From positions 1 to 64,000 of the forward strand of contig NZ_VTHK01000021.1 of the NCBI RefSeq assembly GCF_009765355.1: a stretch of DNA of 64,000 nt. Direction: 5' to 3'. Shown one piece after another: positions 18,113 through 26,911 of the stretch. The notes beneath the pieces were generated by a model. The model did not search any database. It was given only the letters and a program-made list of their open reading frames with translations, and was not told the origin of the DNA. How positions within the stretch are numbered: the stretch's first letter is position 1; every line of letters begins with the position of its first letter. Origin of the DNA: Amycolatopsis anabasis. GTDB taxonomy: Bacteria > Actinomycetota > Actinomycetes > Mycobacteriales > Pseudonocardiaceae. A program made the translations under genes and the position numbers.

Positions 18113-19363
18113 TCACGTTGCGCTCCGGGCCAGATCCTGCTCGTGGTGCGGCGTGTGGCCGTGCCGGGGAAGCAGGAAGGGGGTGATCAGCATGAGCAGG
18201 CCGGCGACGGCGATCGCGGTGCGGGGGCCGGCGATGCCGGCCAGCAGGCCCCACAGCCCGGTCATGGCCGCGACAGTTGCCTTGCTGGTGACCGACCACG
18301 CTGACAGGGTGCGGGCGATCCGGTCCGTCGGGACTCGCTCCAGCCGGTAAGTCGCGAACACCGGGTTGAACACGCCCATGCAGATGATCAGTCCGAACTC
18401 GACCACGATGACGAGCACGAGCCCGGCCACGCCGGGCTGGATGAAGGCCAGTCCAAGCGACCAGCACGCGCGCAGTACCCCGGCGGCGAGCATGACCTTG
18501 TGCTGTGCGAACCGTGCGACGAGTCGGGGAGCCAGCCGTGCGCCGATGATGCCGCCAACGCAGGGCAGGCCGAACGCGAGGCCGTACTGCCAGGGAGCGA
18601 ACCCGAGGTCGCGGAGCATGAGGACGGCGAGCAGCGGGGAGGTTGCCATGACCAGGCCGCTGATCAGGATCGTGTTGAAGAACAAGGGGCGCAGGGTCGG
18701 GTGGGTCAGGATGTACCGCCACCCTTCGAGCAGATCGCCGGGCCGCAGCCGCGCCCCGTGCGCAGCGGTGCGCACGGGGCCCGGCTCGCTGCCGCTTATC
18801 GCACGGATCCCTGCGGCTGAGAGCAGATAGCTGACCGCATCGGCCACCACGGTCATCACCGGGCCGAACAGCCCGATCGCGGCCGTGCCGGCCGGCGGTC
18901 CGAGCACGGTGGCGGTCCAGGTCGTGGACTCGAACCGCCCGTTCGCGACCAGCAGGTCCTCCGGCCGCACGAGCGCCTTCAGATACGCGCCACTGGCCGC
19001 CCTGAAAGCGATGTCGGCCGCACCGACGACGACGGACACGACCAGGAGCTGGACGAGGCTGAGCAGACCGAATACGTACGTGGCGGGGACGCTCATCAGT
19101 GCCACGAACCGGGTCAGGTCCATCCCGACCATCACCGGCTGCTTGCGGCGGAACTCCACCCACGGCCCGAGCGGCACCGCGACCACTGCCCCCACCGCCA
19201 GCCCTGCGGCTGCCAGCAGCGACACCTCGGTCGGCCCGGCGTGCAGCACGAGGATCGCGATCAGGGAGAACGCGTCGAACGCGAGCCACGTGCCGAACGT
19301 ACTGACCGCGTACGCCGCCCACAGCCACCCGAACCGTCGGCCCAACGGTCTCTTGCCCATCAT
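18113..19363 (-). CDS. MFS exporter (Enterobactin/MDR exporter type, 12 TM)
   Basis: The protein has 416 residues from the ATG pair at 19360-19363. It shows a 12-helix pattern with the N-terminal segment FGWLWAAYAVSTFGTWLAFDA and the loop WVEFRRKQPVMVGMDLTRF after helix 2. These features fit the MFS_3/enterobactin-exporter-like group of actinobacterial drug or siderophore pumps. It should expel a small molecule using the proton gradient. It diverges from the LysR gene at 19502, which probably regulates it through the palindrome between them. Two decayed paralogous pieces lie at 24.35 and 25.3 kb. Confidence 0.88.
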   Translation of the reverse strand: MMGKRPLGRRFGWLWAAYAVSTFGTWLAFDAFSLIAILVLHAGPTEVSLLAAAGLAVGAVVAVPLGPWVEFRRKQPVMVGMDLTRFVALMSVPATYVFGLLSLVQLLVVSVVVGAADIAFRAASGAYLKALVRPEDLLVANGRFESTTWTATVLGPPAGTAAIGLFGPVMTVVADAVSYLLSAAGIRAISGSEPGPVRTAAHGARLRPGDLLEGWRYILTHPTLRPLFFNTILISGLVMATSPLLAVLMLRDLGFAPWQYGLAFGLPCVGGIIGARLAPRLVARFAQHKVMLAAGVLRACWSLGLAFIQPGVAGLVLVIVVEFGLIICMGVFNPVFATYRLERVPTDRIARTLSAWSVTSKATVAAMTGLWGLLAGIAGPRTAIAVAGLLMLITPFLLPRHGHTPHHEQDLARSAT

Positions 19364-19466
19364 GCGCAGCGCACCCCTTGATATCCCACTCGAACAAACT
19401 GACGTTGACCAGTGAGAGCAGAGCCGACAACCCAATCGCAGGTCAAACAACCAATCCGCCAACGAG

Positions 19467-19485
19467 GCACAACCAAACGTTGTGC
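19467..19485. promoter_or_regulatory. Palindrome between divergent MFS and LysR genes
   Basis: GCACAAC-CAAAC-GTTGTGC is a perfect 7+7 dyad 17 nt before the LysR start codon. LysR proteins usually bind such dyads close to their own start and control the divergent gene. It probably overlaps the LysR promoter or leader. Confidence 0.55.
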
Positions 19486-19501
19486 TCTAGGGTCGATCGG
19501 C

Positions 19502-20436
19502 GTGGATCTCGAAGCCGTGCGCACCTTCGTCACCGCCGCCGACGCGGGCCAGTTCCAGGAAGCCGCCGCTGACCTGTCGATTACGCAGCAGGCCGTCTCC
19601 AAGCGCATCGCCGGGCTGGAGAAGGACCTTGGTGTGCGGCTGTTCACGCGCACCGCGCGCGGCGCCGAGCTCACCATCGACGGGCAGGCGTTCCTGCCCC
19701 ACGCGCGCGAGCTGCTGCGCGTCGCCGAGCGGGCGGTCACGTCCGTACGTACCGGCAGCCGTCCGCTGCGCGTCGACGTGCTCGCCTCGCGCAGCGCGGC
19801 GTCGGGCCTGATGCGCGGCTTCCACCGCGCACACCCCGAGATCGAGCTCGACGTGGTATGGCTGTTCGACATCGAGACGGCCATCGCCGCCATCCGGTCC
19901 GGTGCGATCGACGCGTCTTTCCGCGCCGTCGCCGTGCCCGGCCGGCCCCTTCCCGAGGACATCGAGTCCGTCCGGGTGCTCGACGAGCCGCTCCAGCTCC
20001 TCACCGGCCCCGCCCACGCGCTGGCGGGCGCCCGGTCGGTGACCGTCGCTCAGCTCGCCGGTCACCGGATCTGATGCCCGGCATCGTCCCCGGTACCGAG
20101 TGGGCCGCCTACTACGACGACCTCGTCGCCGAGTTCGGCCCCACCATCGAAGCGACCGGCCCCAACTTCGGCTCCGACGCGCTCCTCGACACCATCGCCG
20201 ACACCCCGGCCCTGGCCACCTTCATGGGCGAGCAGACCCGCCTCGTCTGGCCCGCCGGCCACGACCTGCGCCGCATCCCGGTGACCGACCCAACGCCCGT
20301 CTACCCGCACTCGCTCCTCTGGCGTCGAGACAATCCCCACCCAGCGCTGGCCGCCCTCCGCGCCCACCTCGCCGCCACAGCGGCCGGCCACGACGCCACC
20401 GCGACCTGGGCGCCGCGCTGGGTGATTTCGCGCTGA
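19502..20436 (+). pseudogene. LysR-family regulator interrupted by a one-base deletion
   Basis: From GTG 19502 the first 190 residues form a standard LysR N-terminus (LEAVRTFVTAADAGQFQEAA, winged helix ITQQAVSKRIAGLEKDLGVRLF) and the first part of the ligand domain. The frame stops at 20074 (VAQLAGHRI). The rest of the ligand domain continues at once in the -1 frame (MPGIVPGTEWAAYYDDL...) to 20436. Restoring one G in GGATCTGATGCC would give a normal protein of about 311 residues. Everything else is well preserved, so either the mutation is recent or it is a sequence error. It diverges from the MFS pump. Confidence 0.85.
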
Positions 20437-20454
20437 ACGCCGCCACGTGAGGTG

Positions 20455-20640
20455 ATCGCGCCAGCGTTCGGCCTCGGCGACGACGTCGGCGGGCAGAGAC
20501 TCCAGCAGTCCGAACGGCTTCATGACGGGCAGGCTGACGCCCTCCAGGACGGCGATGTCCGCGGCTGCCAGGACATGGACTGGTCCAGACACGGCGAGTG
20601 CGGCGAGAAAGTGCCACTCCCCCACGCACTCCCTGTAGAT
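20455..20640 (-). pseudogene. Protein C-terminal fragment, family unknown
   Basis: The frame ECVGEWHFLAALAVSGPVHV, then LAAADIAVLEGVSLPVMKPF and ADVVAEAERWRDHL, reads like the C-terminus of a real protein. It has no start codon with a ribosome site, and its frame continues into the antisense of the LysR gene. I do not recognise the family. Confidence 0.35.
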
Positions 20641-20812
20641 CGCACCTGCTCGCCGCGCTGATCATCACCCCGGCCCGCGGCCCCGGAAACCGGATCCGCT
20701 GTACCGCGCTCCGGAATAGCGATTGCGCCTGAGATGGGGGTTGCCGCTCATCCTCACCTCCGACCATACGTTCAGCCGAGTGCCGCCTCCCTCCGCGGAT
20801 TTCGTTGGAGGG

Positions 20813-22384
20813 TCACCGTCCCGGCGCGACCTGCCGTCCCGGAGCGGAGGCTGGTGCGCGCCGTGGCTCGGCGAGCATGACACAGATCGCTACGGACAGG
20901 GCCGCGCAGATCCCGGCGCTGGTCCAGAGAACCGCATGCCAGGCGTCGGTGAAGCCTTCCGTGACGAAGCCGAAGAACCGCGGTCGCTGTTCACCAGGCA
21001 GCGTCGACAAAGGACCGACGAGATCGCCCGCGTTCACACTGTTGGCCAGGTTCTCGGTTGTGCCCCGGTAAGCGGGAAAGCGCGCAAGTCCATCGTTGAG
21101 CCGCGTCTGAAGCAAGTTGACCAGGGCCGTGCCGGCGGCCGCGATGACGACGGCTTCGCTGCCCAGCCGGAGGGTGTTGAGGAAGCCCGCGGCGGTACCG
21201 GTGGCCTCGGGCGCTACGACAGTCAGCACCGCGCCGTCGACCAAACCGAAATTGAGCCCCAATCCGATTCCGAGTGTGATCAATGGGCCGGCCAGCGCTC
21301 CCGCGGCGATACCGGGCTGCAGGGCCAGGGCCAGCCAGGCGACACCGGCTGTCAAGCACGCCAGGCTGATGGCGAACACGGCGCGAGTGGACAGCCCCCA
21401 TTTGATCAGCTTCCCGGCCAGCAGTGGTGTGACCAGGATGGGCAGTGTCATCAGCAGCATCGTGGTGCCCGCCGCCTTGCTGGTCGAGTTGTTCACGACC
21501 AGCAGGTAGTTCGGCAGCAATGGCAGCAGGATCACGAACGCGAACGTCACTACCACCGGGATCAAGCACAGCGCCATCAACCTGGTGTTGCGCAGCAGTT
21601 TCAGGTCGAGCATCGGATGTCGACTTCGCCGCTCCACCAGCACGAAGACAACCATCAGAAGGACCGACCCTGCCAGCAGGCCCAGCACACCGGGATTGGC
21701 CCAGCCCCATTGGGGGCCTTCGACCATACCCAGCATGGGCAGGAAAAGGCTGCCCACGAACGTTGCGGTCCCCAGCCAGTCCACCATGGCCGCGGACTCT
21801 CCTCGGGATTCGCGTAGGAACGGGATGGCAAGCAAAACCAGCAACATCAGCAGTGCGTGCGATCCGTAGAACGAACGCCAGCCGAAGCTGTCGGCCAGCG
21901 CGCCGGCCGCCATCGCACCGAGTGCGAGCCCGGCACCGGTGACGATTCCGACGGCGGCGAAGACCCTGACGCGCGCCGCGCCGGTGAAGGTCGTGGCCAT
22001 GATGGAACTGCCGCTGGTCAACAGCGCGGCGGCCCCGATACCGGCCATCCCGCGTGCCAGATCGAGCAGCAGGATGCCGGTGGCCATCGCGCTCACCGCC
22101 GATGCCGCCGTGAACAGCACCGCACCCATCGTGAACATGCGCCGCCGGCCGATCAGGTCGGCCAGTGAGCCGCAGGCGAGCATGAAACTGGCGAAGGTCA
22201 GGTTGTAGGCGTGGACCACCCATTGCAAGGCGTCCAGCGACGCCTGCGTGTCGAGGCCGATATGCGGTAGAGCCACCCCTGACCCGGTGACCGAGGTCGG
22301 CAGAATCAAGAGGGTCAGCAGCACCGCGACCAGCGCGACAACACGGCCAAGGCGACGATCGCGTTCACCCGCGAAGACGCTCAT
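20813..22384 (-). CDS. MFS multidrug exporter of the EmrB/QacA (DHA2, 14 TM) type
   Basis: This 523-residue protein starts at ATG 22384, with GGGGGAG 6 nt upstream. It has the DHA2 features: first helix VVALVAVLLTLLILPTSVTGSGVALPHI, loop 2-3 GSLADLIGRRRMFTMG (motif A), and motif C-like GIVTGAGLALGAMAAGALAD in helix 5. The predicted 14 helices match the family length. It should export drugs or secondary metabolites by proton antiport. It is the last gene of a minus-strand set with the SDR (28 nt upstream) and the MmyB-like regulator, so the three probably form one operon. Confidence 0.93.
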   Translation of the reverse strand: MSVFAGERDRRLGRVVALVAVLLTLLILPTSVTGSGVALPHIGLDTQASLDALQWVVHAYNLTFASFMLACGSLADLIGRRRMFTMGAVLFTAASAVSAMATGILLLDLARGMAGIGAAALLTSGSSIMATTFTGAARVRVFAAVGIVTGAGLALGAMAAGALADSFGWRSFYGSHALLMLLVLLAIPFLRESRGESAAMVDWLGTATFVGSLFLPMLGMVEGPQWGWANPGVLGLLAGSVLLMVVFVLVERRSRHPMLDLKLLRNTRLMALCLIPVVVTFAFVILLPLLPNYLLVVNNSTSKAAGTTMLLMTLPILVTPLLAGKLIKWGLSTRAVFAISLACLTAGVAWLALALQPGIAAGALAGPLITLGIGLGLNFGLVDGAVLTVVAPEATGTAAGFLNTLRLGSEAVVIAAAGTALVNLLQTRLNDGLARFPAYRGTTENLANSVNAGDLVGPLSTLPGEQRPRFFGFVTEGFTDAWHAVLWTSAGICAALSVAICVMLAEPRRAPASAPGRQVAPGR

Positions 22385-22412
22385 TTCGCACTCCCCCATT
22401 CCCGAGCCGCCC

Positions 22413-23180
22413 TCACCGCGCGGGTTCCGCCGGCACGGCCCCGACGAGGCCGCCATCGACAACGAGGTCCTGGCCGGTGATGTAGGAGGCGTCATCCGAT
22501 GCCAGGAACGCCACGGCCGCCGCGACCTCGTCGGGATGGCCGAGACAGCCGAGAGGAATGGTGGCGACGGTGCGGATCTCGGCACTCGGATCGGGGTTGA
22601 CGGCCCGGTACATCGCGGTGTCGATGTAGCCGGGACTCACCGAGTTGACCCGGACGCCGCGCGAGGCGAGGTCCGACCCCAGGGTGCGCGCGAGGTTGTG
22701 AACAGCGGCTTTGCTGGCCGAGTAGATCGAGGCGATGGGCAAGCCGCGGTACAGCGTCCACGACGCGTTGATGACAACCGCGCCACCATCGGGCATCAGT
22801 GGCACCGCCTTCTGGATGGTGAAGAAGACGCCCTTGAGGTTGACGTCGACCACGCGATCGAAATCGGCTTCGGTGACCTCCTGGCTTGGCTGGAAGACCC
22901 CCACACCCGCATTGGCGAAGACCGCGTTCAGCCCACCGCGCCAGGTCTCGATTCGCCGCATGAGGTCATCGAGATCGGGCACGGAAGCCACATCGGCGCG
23001 GACCGCGAGAACCCGGCCCTCCTCGGCGCCGAGCCGGGCGACGGCCTCGTCGAGCCGTGCCTGGTTACGCCCGGTGATGACGATGTAGGCGCCTTCATCG
23101 CACAGACGGCGCGCGGCAGCCAGGCCCATGCCGCTGGTGCCGCCGGTGATCAGAACCGTCCGGTTCGTGAATCGCTTCAT
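22413..23180 (-). CDS. Short-chain dehydrogenase/reductase
   Basis: A classical SDR of 255 residues. The cofactor motif is LITGGTSGMGLAAARRL (TGxxxGxG). NAG is present in VFANAGVGVF, the catalytic Ser in VVINASWTL (NAS), and the catalytic pair in YSASK. The second strand ends with TGRNQ, where Arg after Gly suggests NADP(H) preference. The C-terminus GQDLVVDGGLVG is typical. Ser is followed by an unusual WTLYRGLP loop that should shape the substrate site. Its position between an efflux pump and a MmyB-like regulator suggests that it reduces or detoxifies a small molecule such as a quinone or aldehyde. Confidence 0.92.
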   Translation of the reverse strand: MKRFTNRTVLITGGTSGMGLAAARRLCDEGAYIVITGRNQARLDEAVARLGAEEGRVLAVRADVASVPDLDDLMRRIETWRGGLNAVFANAGVGVFQPSQEVTEADFDRVVDVNLKGVFFTIQKAVPLMPDGGAVVINASWTLYRGLPIASIYSASKAAVHNLARTLGSDLASRGVRVNSVSPGYIDTAMYRAVNPDPSAEIRTVATIPLGCLGHPDEVAAAVAFLASDDASYITGQDLVVDGGLVGAVPAEPAR

Positions 23181-23250
23181 ACCGGCGATCGTCTAGCGGC
23201 CCGTCACCTCACAGAAGTGTCGGCTGAACCTGGGTCTGACACCACCACCC

Positions 23251-24108
23251 TCAGCCCGCGAGCGGTTCCGACATTTCCAGGAGCGCGGCCAGCCGGGAGC
23301 CGGTGTCGTCGCCCGATGCCGGGGTGTACAGCAGCAACCGGTGACCTGGCAGGTCGGACAACGGCAGGGTGGTGTATTCAAATACCAGTTCCCCTGCTTC
23401 GGGATGGTGCAGGATCTTGAGGCCCTGGGCGGCGCTGCCGACCCGATGCTCCGCCCAGATGTTGGCGAACGCGGGGCTTGCCAGGCACATGTCGGCAGCC
23501 AGGCGACCGAACTCCGGATCGTCCGGGTAGCGGGCCGCGTCAGCGCGGAACTGACCGACGATGGCCCGCGCCGCGTCCTCCCAGCGGCAGAGCGCGTTCC
23601 GATAATGGGTGTTGGTGAAAAAACTCACCAGACAGTTGTGGTCACCGTGGTCGTAGCCGAACACGACACGGGCCGCGCGGTTGACCGCGACGAGGTTCCA
23701 GTGCCGGTCAATCACGTAAGCCGGGCGCGGCAGCCAGCCGTCGATCACCCGCTGCAGCCCATCAGGTACCTGCCGGTTCGAGGGGGGCAGTGGCGGCGGG
23801 TTGAGCCCAGCCAGCAAATACAGATGCTCGCGTTCAGCCGCGTCAAGCCGCAGCACGCTCGCGACAGCATCCAGAACGTCGGCCGAGACATTGATCTCCC
23901 GCCCCTGCTCCAGCCAGGTGTACCAGGACACCCCCACGCCGGCGAGCACCGCCACTTCTTCCCGACGCAGGCCAGAGGTACGCCGTCCACCGCCGGTGGG
24001 CATACCTACGTCCTCAGGAGTCAGCCGAGACCGCCGCGAGCGCAGGAACTCACGTATCTCAGCGCTGCGCTGCTGCCGTGCCTCCGCCGAAAGCCGGGAG
24101 ATATCCAT
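23251..24108 (-). CDS. XRE-type regulator with MmyB-like ligand-binding domain
   Basis: A 285-residue regulator. The N-terminal helix-turn-helix is the actinobacterial type LRREEVAVLAGVGVSWYTWL followed by EQGREINVSADVLDAVASVL. The C-terminal half (GWLPRPAYVIDRHWNLVAVN, ..., ELVFEYTTLPLSDLPGHRLL) is the MmyB-like PAS-fold domain, thought to bind fatty acids or other small ligands. In this family the regulator usually controls an adjacent SDR gene, as the downstream gene here is. It is encoded first in the set, 70 nt before the SDR, and could regulate the SDR and MFS pump together. Confidence 0.92.
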   Translation of the reverse strand: MDISRLSAEARQQRSAEIREFLRSRRSRLTPEDVGMPTGGGRRTSGLRREEVAVLAGVGVSWYTWLEQGREINVSADVLDAVASVLRLDAAEREHLYLLAGLNPPPLPPSNRQVPDGLQRVIDGWLPRPAYVIDRHWNLVAVNRAARVVFGYDHGDHNCLVSFFTNTHYRNALCRWEDAARAIVGQFRADAARYPDDPEFGRLAADMCLASPAFANIWAEHRVGSAAQGLKILHHPEAGELVFEYTTLPLSDLPGHRLLLYTPASGDDTGSRLAALLEMSEPLAG

Positions 24109-24349
24109 CCCGCCATCCTAATCGGCCCTGCCTGCGTGCCCCGATCGTGGAATCTGGCGGGGCGGGAACGTGAGACCACCGGGCGTTGCGCGGGCAGTCT
24201 TTCCGAGGAGAAGTGCCTCGTGACTTTGCCGCCTCGTTCGGGGCACCTCAACACGTCGATGGTGAGTCCGAATGCGGCGGCGGGTTCGTCGTAGTAGGTG
24301 GCTCACTCGGTCCGTGTGACGCTGGCGGGTATCCAGGTCCTGTGCCCGG

Positions 24350-24535
24350 CACGCTCGATCACTTGTCTGAGAGTGTTCGGTCCGGTGTTCGCCGCCAACC
24401 CGCCCGACAGCTCCCGGCGGACCGGACGGTCCGCGCCCGGTCCCGTGTGGTCGGTCATCAGCAAGGCCACCATCGCGGCGCTGACCGCTTGGACCTTGCT
24501 GGCCCGCCACGGACTGACCGTGCCGCAGCTCGCGA
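24350..24535 (+). pseudogene. MFS exporter fragment, frameshifted
   Basis: VFGPVFAA...VWSVISKATIAALTAWTLLA resembles the segment GVFNPVFATYRLERVPTDRIA...WSVTSKATVAAMTGLWGLLA of the MFS protein at 18.1-19.4 kb. The middle part reads in another frame (RQLPADRTVRARS), so at least one indel has occurred. It is an isolated piece of about 60 residues from the second half of a transporter. The rest of 24,109-24,848 shows no confident gene. Confidence 0.5.
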
Positions 24536-24848
24536 ACCGTGGAGCACCAGTTCCGCCGCTTTCAAGCCAAAGATCGACGTCCTCGCCGCCGATGTCAGCG
24601 GCCACTCATCTCGTGGTTCTGTTGGTACACGGGCAGAGATCGGGCCAACGTGGCTCATCAGCAGACGTTCGCGATCCCGCGTAATGTCCAGTACGGCTTC
24701 GCCTCATGATACACGCGCCTTGAAGCGAAAAAGAAACTGGAGAGACGCTGGCATGAAGGTCCTGCCCTGTAAGAATCACCGCGTTGGTATCGGTCATGAC
24801 GATCATTACCAGCACACCCCGCCAGCACTTGGAATATGAAGGATTTTG

Positions 24849-25232
24849 GTGCTCAAGCACTTGGCTATCTCAGCGGTTTCTGCATCCACGGTCGCCGCGA
24901 CCATGATCACCACCGCACCCAGCGCCGAGGCAACCACCTACACTTTGCTCCACGAAGCCAGCAGCGGCGGCGTCACCGCTCGACTCTGGCTCAACAACCA
25001 AACACGTGTCATTCACGCCCAGGGACGCAACCTCCAAGCGCGCGAGGTCGTCCGGCTGGACATGAACAGCCACAACGAACTCATAGCGGTCACCCAACGA
25101 GACTCTCGACCCGGATCTGGTCATTTGTCGACTGTGTCAAGAACCCGAGAAGTTCCGTATTGCCATATGTCAGCGCCAGAAGCATCGGTGAGGCAGGATC
25201 CAAGGCAGTCGCCATTCGATCTTGATGTTTGA
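24849..25232 (+). CDS. Small secreted protein (YTL...LW family)
   Basis: From GTG 24849 (AAGGA 5 nt upstream) the product has 127 residues. A signal peptide, VLKHLAISAVSASTVAATMI followed by TTAPSAEA, ends in a good cleavage site. The mature part TTYTLLHEASSGGVTARLWL is similar in pattern to TYTLVQQVETQGRQVKLWRE of the secreted protein at 41.6 kb, so they are probably distant paralogues. The relative has several Cys near its end, whereas here the end (SRTREVPYCHMSAPEA...) looks altered, possibly by a frameshift near 25,110. The function is unknown. Confidence 0.6.
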   Translation: MLKHLAISAVSASTVAATMITTAPSAEATTYTLLHEASSGGVTARLWLNNQTRVIHAQGRNLQAREVVRLDMNSHNELIAVTQRDSRPGSGHLSTVSRTREVPYCHMSAPEASVRQDPRQSPFDLDV

Positions 25233-25289
25233 CCGTATTTCATACTTGCAAAAGTCGAGTGGCATATCTAGGTTCAGGGATTGACGTGA

Positions 25290-25640
25290 GTGCAGCTGGC
25301 CAGGAAGAAAGTGCCCATAATCCGCGTGGTCGTGACCGGTGTACCGCTCTGGGTCCTGTGTGCGTCAGTAGCCGCAACGGCCTTGCTGGGCGGCCCTTTC
25401 AAAGCCGCCCAGCAAGCCCTTCTCCCCGACGTACTCGGCGAGAGAAACTTCCACGTTGGCATGGAATTGCGCAACGTCAGCGGCCAGACCGCACAGCTGG
25501 CGGGATCTGCCGGGGGCGGCTTGATCGTTTCCGCACTGGGGCCGTCGCTCGGGCTCATGGTCGACGTTCTGACATTCTTGCTTTCCGCGATCCTTCTTCG
25601 CTCCGCCGTCGCTCGGCGGGCCGCTGCGCCGCGCGCCCAG
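25290..25640 (+). pseudogene. Internal fragment of an MFS exporter
   Basis: The frame VVVTGVPLWVLCASVAATAL is followed by LGGPFKAAQQALLPDVLGER, MELRNVSGQTAQLAGSAGGG and LGLMVDVLTFLLSAILLRSA. This is the region of helices 4-6 of MFS_3-type exporters, with the conserved P-x-AAQQALLPDVL motif. It has no N-terminal helices and turns into nonsense after RRAAAPRAQAAE. It cannot make a working transporter. Together with the piece at 24.35 kb it suggests the remains of one transporter gene broken by the insertion of the secreted-protein gene between them. Confidence 0.7.
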
Positions 25641-25825
25641 GCCGCTGAATACTCGAAACACGCGCTCTGGACCGCCCCTGCGAGTCGCTCAGTCATGTCA
25701 GCGCCTTGGCGCGGGCGAATCCTCGACCGGCGCGCGCCACACAGTCGCTCGGATGACGTGGTTACCCGCGTCCGCGGAACAGCGTGACCGAGGCCCAACG
25801 CTGCACCGCGTTTTCCTGGTGTGGA

Positions 25826-26506
25826 TTACAGGCCCCAGAACGAGCCGGACAGCCCCGCCTGCCGGAAGTACGCGGCCGCAGCCGCAGGTTCGCGCCGCTG
25901 GTAACCGTGGTCGAGCCTGCCCTCGTACCACCCCGCCGCGAGCCGCCACAGAGTAGGCAGGTCCATGACATAACCCTTGTCCTGCCGCGTTTCCGCGAGC
26001 CATCCATCCACGCAGGACTCGCCGCAGAACAACCGCTGGTTGCCGCAGGTGTGCACGACGTCGTCCCACATCCGCGCCGTCGGCACCAGGAAGTGCGCGA
26101 CCAGACCGCCCTTCGGCGGCGTCCGGTCATTCACCAGGAGCGCATGCGGTTGGCCGCAGCCACGGCAGCGGGTGGCCACCAGAACCTCGGGCTCGGCCTT
26201 GACCAGATGCGGTATCGCGAACGCGTCCCACGCGCAGCCGCCCCACCACAGCGTCCGCTCGCCCATCACCGAGAACCCCAGCGGGATCGCCGAGAATGGA
26301 TGGGCCATCGCGACCTGCTCGCGGGCGTCGAGCACCACGTGCCGCTGCTCCGCGAGCCGGCGCAGCGCCTGTTTCGCCACCGCGAGCGATCCGTGCGCGG
26401 CATCGGCCAGTTCCGGCGTCGTCGGCGGCCTCCCGCGCTCAGCGAACGCGCGGTAGACCGCGACGCGGACGTCCTCGTCCCAACTCGTGTCGTCGTCGGC
26501 GCTCAT
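25826..26506 (-). CDS. Alkylmercury lyase (MerB)-like protein
   Basis: A 226-residue soluble protein. The N-terminal 70 residues form a winged-helix-like region (DVRVAVYRAFAERGRPPTTP and QALRRLAEQRHVVLD). The core shows LWWGGCAWDAFAIP, where the Cys-x-x-Asp spacing matches Cys96 and Asp99 of MerB. A later Cys in QRLFCGESCVDGW could stand for Cys159. MerB cleaves carbon-mercury bonds. No merA, merR or transporter is close by, so the enzyme may act on another substrate or be a regulatory relative. An additional CxxC-like pair (RCRGCGQP) is also present. Start and length are typical of the family. Confidence 0.75.
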   Translation of the reverse strand: MSADDDTSWDEDVRVAVYRAFAERGRPPTTPELADAAHGSLAVAKQALRRLAEQRHVVLDAREQVAMAHPFSAIPLGFSVMGERTLWWGGCAWDAFAIPHLVKAEPEVLVATRCRGCGQPHALLVNDRTPPKGGLVAHFLVPTARMWDDVVHTCGNQRLFCGESCVDGWLAETRQDKGYVMDLPTLWRLAAGWYEGRLDHGYQRREPAAAAAYFRQAGLSGSFWGL

Positions 26507-26911
26507 GGCTGCCCTCGCTTCCCACCTTCAGCTCCGCACTTCGCAGCCAGACACCTGTCAGCGTGCACTCGCTTCGCAATCCGCCACCCGATGATGATAT
26601 CGCCGAGTAAATCTGCCCGGAGGAGTCGACGCCGTCACGGCCCCAGACACCGGTTAACAGCGTTCACACAATGGTCGGCGCCGTACACCGAAGATGTCCG
26701 CACCGAGACCGCGGTCCGTCTGCAACAGACCGCCGAGCGAGAACTCGAATACGTGCCTGGCTTGCCCGTTCGGTTCGCGGCCGCGGCCTCAGTAGCCCTA
26801 TATCCGACCTTGTGATCGCGCGCGCTGGTGCACCTTGTGCTCAAGTGGGATGTCGCGCGGTGTACGTCCCAGGGTTCGTCGGGCGCGCGTTGCTGTGGGG
26901 AGGGGTGCACG
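26507..26911. other. Intergenic stretch without a confident gene
   Basis: About 400 nt between two minus-strand genes. A plus-strand frame (EDVRTETAVRLQQTAERELE...) looks helical but has no start or family match. No repeats or hairpins stand out. Confidence 0.35.
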
